Below are positions 8,600-15,225 of a stretch of DNA of 16,206 nt, piece by piece. A program made the translations under genes and the position numbers. The notes beneath the pieces are model-generated. The model was not told the DNA's origin and searched no databases. It saw nothing but the letters and a program-made list of their open reading frames with translations. The stretch comes from JBOFLG01 sp051657745 (GTDB taxonomy: Bacteria; Actinomycetota; Actinomycetes; Actinomycetales; Dermatophilaceae), in NCBI GenBank assembly GCA_051657745.1, contig JBOFLG010000035.1, positions 1-16,206 of the forward strand, in the 5' to 3' direction. Within the stretch, counting starts at the first letter, position 1. Each line of letters starts with the position of its first letter.

Positions 8600-10519
8600 A
8601 TGTCCGCCGACCCGCGCCCCCACGGTGGTCCGGATGACGCGTCGCCGGTGACCCGGGCGAGCCGCGACGAGCATCCCGGTGAGCTCATTCGGATCGGCCC
8701 GTACCGGCTGGTGCAACGGCTCGGCGAGGGCGGCATGGGGGTCGTGCATCTCGCTCTCGACCGGCACGGCCGCGCGGTCGCCGTGAAGGTGTTGAAGGCC
8801 CATATCGCTCACGACCCCGACGCTCGGGCCCGGCTGGCCCGGGAGGTCGCCTCGTTGAGCCGCGTTCAGCATCCTCGGGTTGCGCCGGTCGTCGACGCCG
8901 ATGTTGACGGCGACACGCCGTACATCGTGACCCGCTATGTACCTGGCCCCCCGCTGGACGCACATGTGGATGAACGCGGCCCGCTGCCTCCGGCTGACCT
9001 GCACCGCGTCGCCGAGGGGCTGGCCGAGGCGCTCGACGTCATCCACTCCGCCGGTGTCGTGCACCGTGACGTCAAGCCGGGCAACGTGCTGCTTGTCGAC
9101 GGCGACCCGGTGCTCATCGACTTCGGTATCGCCCACGTGGCCGATGACGTACGTCTCACCATGACCGGCCTGGTCATGGGCACTCCCGGCTACCTCGCCC
9201 CCGAGGTGGTCGCCGGGGATGACGTCACGCCAGCCACCGACTGGTGGGGCTGGGCGGCCACCACCGTGTTCGCCGCGAGCGGTGCCCCGCCGTTCGGCCG
9301 CGGCCAGATGAGCGCGGTGCTCGCTCGGGTATCGGCTGGCGAGCCCGACCTCGGCGCCGTCGACCCTCGGATTGAGCCGCTGCTGTGGGCGGCGCTGTCG
9401 CCGAACCCGGACGAGCGGCCCTACCGCCATGAGGTGCTCGCCGCGCTGGAGCAGTACGCGCGTGGGGTGCCGGTCACCGCGGCCATCGAGGTGCGTCGCA
9501 GCCGCCCGGCGACGCAGCAACTGGCGACACCGGCCACCACCGCACTCCCACCTCCGCCCACCGCCGCGCCGGGTCCTCCGCCCGCGCCGGGCCCCGAAGC
9601 TGTGCGTGCCGGCCCGGGGTCGGATGCCGCTCCTCCGCCGGTTGCGCCGTTGCTCGCCGGGCCGCCGGTGACCGCGCCAACCGCCGGGATGCCGCCGCCT
9701 CCCGCGCCGCCGCCTCCCGTGCCGCCGCCTGCTGCGCTGCCGGCCGATCCGCAGTCGATCAGGCGCCCGACCGGACCTCCCGGCTGGGAGCAGGCCCAGT
9801 CGGCCCCGCCGGACCGGTGGCTGCCCGGGCCTGGCGTCCCGCCTTCCGGCGGTCCGGACGGGGGAGCGCCCACCGGCGGACCGTCATCCGTGCTGCCGCC
9901 GGGGGACCCCCGGATCGGTCGCCCGGCTCGTAGCGGCAGTCTGCTCGCGCTGCTCGCCGCATTGGCCGGGCTCGCCGCGGCTGCGCCGCTGGTGGCCGTG
10001 GTGGCGCTCGCTGGGTGGATGACGGCCGCCCGTACTGCTGACCGGTCGGTGACGTCGCTTGTGCTGCGCCGATACGCACGCGGTCCGCGGGGTAGCGACA
10101 TCGCGGTGGCAATGGCGTCGAGTCCGTGGCACGCGATGGTCGGGTTGGCTGGTTCCGCGGTCACCGTGGTGCTTCCGCTCGTGGTGGGAGGGTGTGCGAT
10201 GGTCAGTGCGGCGTTGGTGGTGTCGAGTGTCGCTGGCACGTCGCCAGTGCGACCCGACGGCGCGGTGCCGCTGATGGCCGGTGGGGCGTTCGCCGCGCTC
10301 ACCGCGTGGTGGGGGCCGGGTGGGGCGAGTCTGCGCCGCGGCAGCCGGAGTCTGGTTCGGGGTGTGACCGCGCACGAGGTGGTGCGTCAGATCCTGGTGG
10401 GTGTGGTCCTGGTGGTGGCGGTCTCGTTCCTCGCGGTGGCGGTCACGCGTGGCGGTCCGTCCTGGTGGCCAAGCAGCGTCACTCCGAGCTGGGTGGTTGA
10501 TCGCGTGCGGGCGCGCTGA
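8600..10519 (+). CDS. Hanks-type Ser/Thr protein kinase with proline-rich linker and polytopic membrane tail
   Basis: A 639-residue membrane-bound kinase. The kinase domain covers about 34-290 and looks active: G-loop LGEGGMGVV (41-49), K63 in VAVKVL, E82, catalytic loop HRDVKPGN (155-162), DFG (174-176), possible activation-loop threonines at 187 and 189, and APE (201-203 region). A Pro/Ala/Gly-rich linker (about 314-440) follows. The C-terminus has four or so hydrophobic segments (446-474, 511-547, 555-572 and 596-616) and no PASTA or other recognisable sensor domain, unlike PknB. It therefore probably senses through the membrane part or partners; the signal and substrates are unknown. The ThrE-like gene starts about 120 nt downstream and the LCP gene after that. 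The N-terminal 30 residues are unconserved, so the exact start is less sure than the frame. Confidence 0.88.
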   Translation: MSADPRPHGGPDDASPVTRASRDEHPGELIRIGPYRLVQRLGEGGMGVVHLALDRHGRAVAVKVLKAHIAHDPDARARLAREVASLSRVQHPRVAPVVDADVDGDTPYIVTRYVPGPPLDAHVDERGPLPPADLHRVAEGLAEALDVIHSAGVVHRDVKPGNVLLVDGDPVLIDFGIAHVADDVRLTMTGLVMGTPGYLAPEVVAGDDVTPATDWWGWAATTVFAASGAPPFGRGQMSAVLARVSAGEPDLGAVDPRIEPLLWAALSPNPDERPYRHEVLAALEQYARGVPVTAAIEVRRSRPATQQLATPATTALPPPPTAAPGPPPAPGPEAVRAGPGSDAAPPPVAPLLAGPPVTAPTAGMPPPPAPPPPVPPPAALPADPQSIRRPTGPPGWEQAQSAPPDRWLPGPGVPPSGGPDGGAPTGGPSSVLPPGDPRIGRPARSGSLLALLAALAGLAAAAPLVAVVALAGWMTAARTADRSVTSLVLRRYARGPRGSDIAVAMASSPWHAMVGLAGSAVTVVLPLVVGGCAMVSAALVVSSVAGTSPVRPDGAVPLMAGGAFAALTAWWGPGGASLRRGSRSLVRGVTAHEVVRQILVGVVLVVAVSFLAVAVTRGGPSWWPSSVTPSWVVDRVRAR

Positions 10520-10573
10520 GTAGGTGCTCGTACGGTTCGCGACCCGGGGGAAGCGTGGCCGAACCCGCCGCCT

Positions 10574-10579
10574 TACGCT
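10574..10579 (+). promoter_or_regulatory. Candidate -10 element in front of the thrE leader ORF
   Basis: TACGCT fits TANNNT and ends 8 nt before the ATG at 10588. The expected transcription start is at or within two bases of that ATG, so the small ORF would be translated from a leaderless message. Confidence 0.4.
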
Positions 10580-10587
10580 GCTGCCAG

Positions 10588-10641
10588 ATGTGGAATCGAC
10601 TCGGGTGCTGCGGCGCCGCACCGCCACCGCCACCGCCATGA
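10588..10641 (+). CDS. 17-codon leader peptide ORF with Cys-Cys and hexaproline, overlapping the thrE start
   Basis: A small ORF reads MWNRLGCCGAAPPPPPP and stops at TGA 10639-10641. The stop overlaps the ATG of the exporter gene (10638) in an ATGA junction, the usual signature of translational coupling. A TACGCT element 8 nt upstream would make it leaderless. Two adjacent Cys codons and six consecutive Pro codons are both sensitive positions: leaderless Cys-rich upstream ORFs act as cysteine attenuators in mycobacteria, and proline runs stall ribosomes that lack EF-P. A regulatory role for the exporter is inference. The alternative is that the exporter starts upstream (10590 or 10524) and this frame is chance. 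Confidence 0.45.
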   Translation: MWNRLGCCGAAPPPPPP

Positions 10642-12104
10642 GCGAGCGCACTCCTGGCGGGCGGCGGCGCCGGCGGATGCTGCGTGGCTCTGTGCCGACT
10701 GAACCCCTCCCGATGGCCGACCTGCTTCGTCGCACGCCGTACCGCTATGCCGCCATCCCTGGTGAGGCCGCCGAGGATGCCGCGGTGCGGCAGGGCGTCG
10801 ACCTCGCCGCGCGGGTCGGTGAGCTGATGCTTCGGTCCGGTGCCGGTGCCGCGCAGGTTCAGGGCAGCGTCGCGGCGGTATCGGCGGCAGCCGGCGTTGA
10901 TGTCGTCGAGGTTGACATCACGCTCCAGTCGTTGCTGATCCAGGCGACGAGTCGTGCCGGTCGGCAGCACACGCTGCTGCGCGTGGTGCGGCGGTCGCAG
11001 TACGACTACGCACGGCTGGTGGCCATCCACGAGTTGGTTGGTGACCTGGTCGCGCGGCGGGTGGACGTGGCGGCAGCGGCGCAGCGGCTCCGGGCGGTGA
11101 AGCGTCACCCGCGGGCGTTCTCGCAGTGGGTGGTCGCCGCCGCGTCGGCTCTGCTCGCCTCGGCGGTGGCGGTCAAGGCCGGGGCCACGCTCCTCGCGGC
11201 GGTGGTCACGGTGGTGGTGGTGCTGGCGGTGACCGGTGTCGATCGGTTGCACCAGCGCATCGCGTTGCCGGAGTTCTACGGCAACGCGATCAACTCGTTC
11301 GCGGCCACGGTGTTGGCCGCTGCGGTCTACGCGCTTGGCGCGGCTGGTGTCCTCGCGTTTGGCGCCGCCGACTTCGCGTTCGTCGTCGCCGGTGGCATCG
11401 TCGCCATGCTTCCCGGGCGCACCATGGCCGCGGCAATCGAGGACGTGCTGTTCGGGTTCCCGCTGACCGGGGCCGGTCGACTGCTCGGGGTCGCGGTGTC
11501 GCTGTCGGGGCTGGTCATCGGCATCGCCACCGGTCTCGGGTTGATGCTGACGGTCGCCGAACGGCTCGACTCGGCGTTCCTGCCGCCGTCGGTGCTCGAC
11601 CTCCAACTCATCACCGCATCGCTGCCCCCGGCCGTGCTCGGCGCGGTGCTGGTGGGGGCGGCTGGCGCGGTGACGGTGCAAAGTCGGTGGCGTCTCGTGC
11701 TCCCGGTGGCGGCGCTGTCGGTGCTGGCGGCTGGCATCTCCGTGGCGCTCACCCGCACGGACCTCGTCGGCCCGGTGCTCGCGAGCGGCGTGGCGGCCGT
11801 GGTGCTCGGTGTCTGTGGTGGCGCGGTCGCCCAGCGGATGGATGTGCCATCGACGGTGCTGGTCGTGCCAGCTAGCTACGCACTGCTTCCCGGCCTGCCC
11901 ATCTTCCTCGGCCTCTATGAGGTCGTGGCGCGCGGCCAGGACCAGGGCCTGTTGTCGTTCCAGGCGGGTGGCGTGCGGCTGCTGGGAGCGTTCGGCGTGC
12001 TGCTCGCCATCGCCACTGGGAGCGTGCTCGGCGAGGTGCTGGCCTCGCCGTGGGGCCGGAGGAACCGGCCCGACCCGGACGACGTATCGACGCAAGCGTC
12101 CTGA
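10638..12104 (+). CDS. ThrE-like threonine/serine exporter family protein
   Basis: A 488-residue inner-membrane protein from the ATG chosen here, close to the length of Corynebacterium glutamicum ThrE (489). The N-terminal ThrE domain carries VRQGVDLAARVGELMLRSGAG and a conserved cytosolic region up to the first hydrophobic stretch. About five hydrophobic helices follow; the segment PEFYGNAINSFAATVLAAAV and the loop MLPGRTMAAAIEDVLFGFPL are typical. The second ThrE_2-type half (about 320-480) adds further helices and ALLPGLPIFLGLYEV. Such proteins export threonine and serine with the proton gradient; here the substrate is not proven. The ATG at 10638 overlaps the stop of a small upstream ORF. 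The frame stays open to GTG codons at 10590 and 10524, and the extra residues there are Arg/Thr-rich and unconserved, so a longer form is possible. Confidence 0.85.
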   Translation: MSERTPGGRRRRRMLRGSVPTEPLPMADLLRRTPYRYAAIPGEAAEDAAVRQGVDLAARVGELMLRSGAGAAQVQGSVAAVSAAAGVDVVEVDITLQSLLIQATSRAGRQHTLLRVVRRSQYDYARLVAIHELVGDLVARRVDVAAAAQRLRAVKRHPRAFSQWVVAAASALLASAVAVKAGATLLAAVVTVVVVLAVTGVDRLHQRIALPEFYGNAINSFAATVLAAAVYALGAAGVLAFGAADFAFVVAGGIVAMLPGRTMAAAIEDVLFGFPLTGAGRLLGVAVSLSGLVIGIATGLGLMLTVAERLDSAFLPPSVLDLQLITASLPPAVLGAVLVGAAGAVTVQSRWRLVLPVAALSVLAAGISVALTRTDLVGPVLASGVAAVVLGVCGGAVAQRMDVPSTVLVVPASYALLPGLPIFLGLYEVVARGQDQGLLSFQAGGVRLLGAFGVLLAIATGSVLGEVLASPWGRRNRPDPDDVSTQAS

Positions 12105-12154
12105 ACTGTGGTGGCCTTCTCGGCGATGGTTCGCTTCAGTCCGGCCCTGGAACC

Positions 12155-12160
12155 TACGGT
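12155..12160 (+). promoter_or_regulatory. Candidate -10 element of the LCP gene
   Basis: TACGGT ends 8 nt before the ATG at 12169, and no ribosome site is visible. This suggests a leaderless or nearly leaderless transcript, as for the other plus-strand genes here. Confidence 0.4.
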
Positions 12161-12168
12161 GGTGCGTC

Positions 12169-13278
12169 ATGCGCACTCGTGCCACCACCGGCTCTGGTTT
12201 CGCCGTCGCGCTCACGGTCGTGCTTACTGGTGGATGTGCTGACGAGCCGGTCGACCCGGCGCCCGGGCGGTCCTCGGTGGCTGGGGCGTCGTCATCCGCG
12301 ACTGAGGCGCCGACGCCCACTCCGACACCTCCGGTGGTCGTCACCGGCGGGGATGCCGCGCTGACCGCGCTGCTCACGAAGGTGTACGCCGGTCGGCGCG
12401 GCGTAGTTGCTACCGCCACGGTGGGCACGTGGAAGAAGGAGCGAGTCGCGGTGGTCACTGCCGGGGATGACGTCACGCTCGCCGTCGGCCCGCGCTGGCA
12501 GCTCGCCGGCGGGTGGTGGCCCTCGCTCGGGAAGGCGGCGCAGTTGCCGGCCGGCCCGCGGTTCGTGCTTGCCGTTGGGTCCGACGCCCGGTTCGACCAG
12601 AAGCTGAAGGGCACGCGCGCCGATTCGCTCCAGGTACTCGGCGTCGATGGTCAGGGCGGTGGTGGGGTTCTCGGCATTGCGCGCGACCTGTGGGCGCCGA
12701 TGCCTGATGGCGGCCGGGCCAAGATCAACGCCGCGTACGCCCGAGGTGGCGGGCCCGGCCAGTTGCAGAGTGTGCGGTCCCTGACCGGGCTGCCTCTCGA
12801 AGGCTATGTGGCGGTGGGTTTCAAGGGCTTCATCCAGCTGGTCGGGTACAGCGGCGGGGTGCCGATGACGGTGCCCCGGACGATCACCCAGGGAGCAGTC
12901 ACGGTGAAGGCCGGACGTACCACCCTCGACAGTCGGGAGGCGCTGGCCTACGCCCGAGAGCGGAAGTCGTTGCCCGATGGAGACTTCGGCCGCTCCCGGC
13001 ATCAAGGCGACATCATCGTCGCCGGTGCCGCTACCGCGCGCGCGTCGGGGCCGCGGATCATCGCCACGACACTGTCGCTGCTCAGCCCACATGCCGACAC
13101 TGACCTGTCCGCTACCGAAGCGCTGACCTTCGCGGCCCAATTCATGCGGACCGACCCGAAGGCCGTGGGGCGGCACGTCGCCAAGGGCGGCTTCGGCACG
13201 GCCGGTGGGCAGTCGATCGTCATCCTCGGGTCCGAGTCGAAGGCCGCCTTTCGATCCTTCCGTGACGGGCGCCTGTGA
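12169..13278 (+). CDS. LCP (LytR-CpsA-Psr) family protein, probably a secreted lipoprotein or membrane-anchored
   Basis: A 369-residue protein. The N-terminus is basic, then hydrophobic (FAVALTVVLTGGC, 11-23). The cysteine at 23 could be a lipid attachment site, though the box LTGGC is imperfect. A Ser/Thr/Pro-rich linker (30-60) follows. The LCP domain has FVLAVGSDAR (132-141), GTRADSLQVLGVD (148-160; R150 and D152), the RD of GIARDLW (172-173), AKINAAYARGG (184-194), PLEGYVAVGFKGFIQLVGYSGGV (209-231) and the late signature ALAYARERKSLPDGDFGRSRHQ (258-279). LCP enzymes attach wall polymers such as teichoic acids or arabinogalactan to peptidoglycan outside the membrane. The start is the ATG at 12169 after TACGGT; the upstream open frame lies inside the ThrE gene. 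It is probably transcribed on its own. Confidence 0.87.
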   Translation: MRTRATTGSGFAVALTVVLTGGCADEPVDPAPGRSSVAGASSSATEAPTPTPTPPVVVTGGDAALTALLTKVYAGRRGVVATATVGTWKKERVAVVTAGDDVTLAVGPRWQLAGGWWPSLGKAAQLPAGPRFVLAVGSDARFDQKLKGTRADSLQVLGVDGQGGGGVLGIARDLWAPMPDGGRAKINAAYARGGGPGQLQSVRSLTGLPLEGYVAVGFKGFIQLVGYSGGVPMTVPRTITQGAVTVKAGRTTLDSREALAYARERKSLPDGDFGRSRHQGDIIVAGAATARASGPRIIATTLSLLSPHADTDLSATEALTFAAQFMRTDPKAVGRHVAKGGFGTAGGQSIVILGSESKAAFRSFRDGRL

Positions 13279-13397
13279 GTTCCTGCAGATCTCACCGTGG
13301 ACATCCTTGGCGTCAAGCGAGCAGGGCAGTGACCTGGCGGCAGGCACGAGCCGGCGGATGACGCTGGGTGCTCGTTCATGCGCGGCGCGGGCGCCCG

Positions 13398-13403
13398 TAC
13401 CAT
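13398..13403 (+). promoter_or_regulatory. Candidate -10 element of the tRNA-Thr gene
   Basis: TACCAT lies 33 nt before the tRNA and would give a leader of about 27 nt. A weak -35-like TTCATG (13376-13381) is at 16-nt spacing. Nothing else is seen in the 158-nt gap after the LCP gene. Confidence 0.35.
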
Positions 13404-13436
13404 GTGCGGATGTCGGGCCGGTGTGGTCCGCGACGT

Positions 13437-13509
13437 GCTGGCGTGGCGCAATTGGTAGCGCACCTGTCTTGTAAACAGGTGGTTAGGGGTTCGAGTCCCC
13501 TCGCCAGCT
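13437..13509 (+). tRNA. tRNA-Thr (anticodon TGT)
   Basis: A complete 73-nt cloverleaf can be folded. The acceptor arms GCTGGCG (13437-13443) and CGCCAGC (13502-13508) pair fully; the D stem is GCGC/GCGC with loop AATTGGTA; the anticodon stem CCTGT/ACAGG (13463-13467, 13475-13479) has loop CTTGTAA; and the T stem AGGGG/CCCCT has loop TTCGAGT. The anticodon TGT at 13470-13472 reads ACA. CCA is not encoded. The gene adjoins an integrase and is the likely integration target; because the tRNA is intact, the element has kept or restored its 3' end. Confidence 0.95.
13468..13509 (+). other. Putative left attachment site (att core in the 3' half of tRNA-Thr)
   Basis: Tyrosine integrases of actinobacterial elements commonly recombine inside the anticodon-to-3'-end part of a tRNA gene, and this tRNA is followed at 66 bp by the integrase stop codon. 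A matching direct copy (the other att) is not present in the window and should lie beyond 16206. The core boundaries are a guess. Confidence 0.4.
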
Positions 13510-13518
13510 CTACAGGTC

Positions 13519-13536
13519 AGCGGCTGTTTCGCCGCT
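13519..13536 (+). terminator. Hairpin after tRNA-Thr
   Basis: AGCGGC (13519-13524) and GCCGCT (13531-13536) form a stem with loop TGTTTC, 10 nt after the tRNA. A wider inverted repeat CTACAGG/CCTGTAG (13510-13516, 13550-13556) encloses it. It may be the tRNA terminator or part of the att structure. Confidence 0.4.
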
Positions 13537-13563
13537 CGCGAGGTACGCCCTGTAGGGCTGATA

Positions 13564-13581
13564 GTCAGCATTTCGTCAGCA
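13564..13581. repeat. Tandem GTCAGCA repeats next to the integrase end
   Basis: GTCAGCA occurs at 13564-13570 and 13575-13581, separated by TTTC, with a GTCAGCG at 13516-13522. Short direct repeats beside an att site often bind integrase or excisionase arms. The second copy overlaps the int stop codon. Confidence 0.35.
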
Positions 13582-14691
13582 CTCCGGGGCGAGGGCGCCA
13601 GCAGCGCCCCCGTTGTCGGGGTCGTCATCGCCGAAGAGCCGACGTACGCGGTCGTCGTAGTCGCGGGGTGCGTGGACATACCGGTTGAGTGTGGTGACGG
13701 CGCTCTCGTGGCCCATGAGCCGCTGTACGACGTTGACGGGTACGCCGTCGGACACGAGCCAGGTGGCGAAGGAGTGGCGCAGGTCGTGGAACCGTAGACC
13801 GGGCGCGATACCAGCCTGTTCGAGGGTCGGCACCCACACCTGTCGGCGGAACGTGGACCGGCGGTGTGGGTTACCGGAGCGTGTCGCGGTCACGAGGTCA
13901 CCGGGATGCCGGGACCGTTCCCGGTGCTCGGCGAGCAGGTCGACAGCGAAGGCCGGTAGGGGTACCCGGCGGACCCCGGCGCGTGACTTCGGGTAGGTGC
14001 GTACCTGGCAACGCCCGGAAGTCTCGACGACGACCCGGTACACGTGGACCTCACGGGCGGCCAGGTCGACCGCGTCCCAGGCGAGGCCGACGCACTCACC
14101 CCAGCGCAGGCCACACCCCGCAGCGACAGCCACTAACGCCCGGTACGGCTCCGGGACAGCAGGCAGCAACTGGCCCCGGAACTCGGTGCGGCTGACGGTG
14201 CGCATCGTGGAGGTGTGATCCCGCAGACGTGGCAACTGCACACCAGCGCATGGGTTCACCGCGAGCAGCCGGGCACGTACGGCCATCTCGAGCACCATCG
14301 ACAGCACCTGGAACGTGGCCCGCACCGTCGATGGGGCACGGCGTGCCGCGAGGTCGGCCGTCCACTTCTGCACGGAGGCGTGGTCGATCTTCGCTAGCGG
14401 CCACTCGCCCCACGCGGGCAGGACGTGGGTACGCAGCAGCGACGTGTTGATTTCACGGGTGCGTGCTTCCACGTTGCGACCTGCGAGCCAGTCAGTCGCG
14501 TAGTCCCGGAACAGGATTCGCCGGGCCGCGTGCGGGTCGACGTACACGCCCCGAGCGGTGTCCGCACCGACCTGTGCCAGGTACGCCGACGCCTCCCGCT
14601 TGGTCCGCAGAGTCTTAGCGCGTTGCGTCCCGGCAGGGTCGCGCCAGCACGCCCGGTACCGGCCCTCAGGTGTTTTCACCACCCACCCCAT
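13576..14691 (-). CDS. int: Tyrosine recombinase (site-specific integrase)
   Basis: A 371-residue integrase of the phage/AICE type that inserts and excises the element at tRNA-Thr. The N-terminal part has an arm-binding-like domain (WVVKTPEGRYRACWRDPAG) and a core-binding SAM-like domain (about 60-145: FRDYATDWLAGRNVEARTRE). The catalytic domain has the full set: R196 in CGLRWGEC, K235 in YPKSRAG, H302 and R305 in HDLRHSFATW, H328 in LMGHES, and the nucleophile Y338 in TTLNRYVHA. The C-terminal tail is acidic and short. The start is the ATG at 14691, which overlaps the excisionase stop (TGATG); a longer frame to 14721 runs into that gene. It is co-transcribed with the excisionase gene upstream and so should follow the same repressed promoter. 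Confidence 0.95.
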   Translation of the reverse strand: MGWVVKTPEGRYRACWRDPAGTQRAKTLRTKREASAYLAQVGADTARGVYVDPHAARRILFRDYATDWLAGRNVEARTREINTSLLRTHVLPAWGEWPLAKIDHASVQKWTADLAARRAPSTVRATFQVLSMVLEMAVRARLLAVNPCAGVQLPRLRDHTSTMRTVSRTEFRGQLLPAVPEPYRALVAVAAGCGLRWGECVGLAWDAVDLAAREVHVYRVVVETSGRCQVRTYPKSRAGVRRVPLPAFAVDLLAEHRERSRHPGDLVTATRSGNPHRRSTFRRQVWVPTLEQAGIAPGLRFHDLRHSFATWLVSDGVPVNVVQRLMGHESAVTTLNRYVHAPRDYDDRVRRLFGDDDPDNGGAAGALAPEC

Positions 14692-14897
14692 CAGGCATCC
14701 TGACGGCACGTGTCGAGCCACGCCTTAATCACGGACCGCGACACGATCCATCGCCGCCCGACCCGCGTGGCCGGGATGGTCCCGTCCGCGAGGTGGGCAT
14801 ACGTCGTGCCCCGGCCCAGGCCGAGGAGGCGGGACAGTTCATGAACTGGGATCGAGTCCAGTTCATCCGGCTCCCTATGAGTTGCCGTACCGGTCAT
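14691..14897 (-). CDS. Excisionase-like small HTH protein (MerR/HTH_17 type)
   Basis: A 68-residue DNA-binding protein. Residues 15-65 match the excisionase-family helix-turn-helix: IPVHELSRLLGLGRGTTYAHLADGTIPATRVGRRWIVSRSVIKAWL, with the recognition helix around 29-36 and the wing RVGRRWIV. Such proteins bend DNA at the att site and direct the integrase toward excision; many also help control int. The ATG at 14897 has AAAGG 8 nt upstream. A longer frame to 15062 would cross the promoter and operator and is rejected. The stop overlaps the int start by one base, so translation is coupled. A palindrome lies inside the gene (14835-14848). Confidence 0.85.
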   Translation of the reverse strand: MTGTATHREPDELDSIPVHELSRLLGLGRGTTYAHLADGTIPATRVGRRWIVSRSVIKAWLDTCRQDA

Positions 14898-14994
14898 GGC
14901 TCGTGCCTTTCGTCGAGTGCGCCCCGGCGGCGCAGCATGTTCACCGTGTACTAGTACACCATCTAGTGTCAAGTGGTGACGGCAAGTTTCGCGG
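14885..14994 (-). repeat. Inverted duplication, arm A: promoter and 5' end of the excisionase gene
   Basis: This 110-bp arm is 89% identical (98 of 110, no gaps) to the reverse complement of 16036-16145. The longest identical block is 35 bp and holds the -35 element and the palindrome. Both arms end in an ATG at the same place, followed by the shared start MTGT. Confidence 0.9.
14946..14972 (-). promoter_or_regulatory. Excisionase/integrase promoter with operator O1 (GTGTACTAGTACAC)
   Basis: On the minus strand TTGACA (14967-14972) is a strong -35. The 14-bp perfect palindrome GTGTACTAGTACAC (14946-14959) covers the spacer and the -10 area (TACACG at 16-nt spacing is the best -10). The symmetric site, with its GTAC...GTAC core, has the form expected for a GntR-type repressor, and binding here would block RNA polymerase. 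Confidence 0.7.
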
Positions 14995-15225
14995 TGAACT
15001 GCAAGAGGGTGGGGAAGTGGTTGGCCTGATGTGCAGCGCACCCGCGCGGGTATATCGCGCACGTGTCAGGCGCCTTCAGGGCGAAGTGGTGCCGTGTGGG
15101 CCTTATCTGTGAGTTAGCGCGTCCCCGTGGCCGTCAGGCCCGAAGGCGGCCACTCGATGCGGGTCGCTGCGGAACCTCGTGTGCGGGATTGGGGCGACGC
15201 CTCGGGGGGATACTGAGATGGACTG
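14995..15225. other. Non-coding stretch between the excisionase promoter and gntR
   Basis: No convincing gene is seen. Together with the promoter arm, the gap from the excisionase start to the gntR stop is 328 bp. It is G-rich near 15001-15020 and contains the hairpin at 15127-15153. Reading frames here are short and lack ribosome sites. Confidence 0.5.
15127..15153 (-). terminator. Hairpin downstream of gntR
   Basis: GTGGCCG (15127-15133) and CGGCCAC (15147-15153) pair perfectly around a 13-nt loop that can pair further (GGCC/GG). It lies about 70 nt after the gntR stop on the minus strand. No T-tract. Confidence 0.4.

Noticed and set aside
9540..9760. CCG/CCT-rich repetitive stretch that could be taken for a DNA repeat
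   Set aside because: It is coding sequence for the proline-rich linker of the kinase; there is no regular repeat unit.
10524..10637. Upstream GTG starts (10524, 10590) for the ThrE-like gene
   Set aside because: The added residues are Arg/Thr-rich and unconserved, there is no clear ribosome site, and the ATG at 10638 gives the usual family length. Not excluded.
10479..12614. 711-codon open frame on the minus strand
   Set aside because: It is antisense to the ThrE-like and LCP genes, very rich in Arg/His/Gln, and has no family pattern. It is a by-product of high GC at third codon positions.
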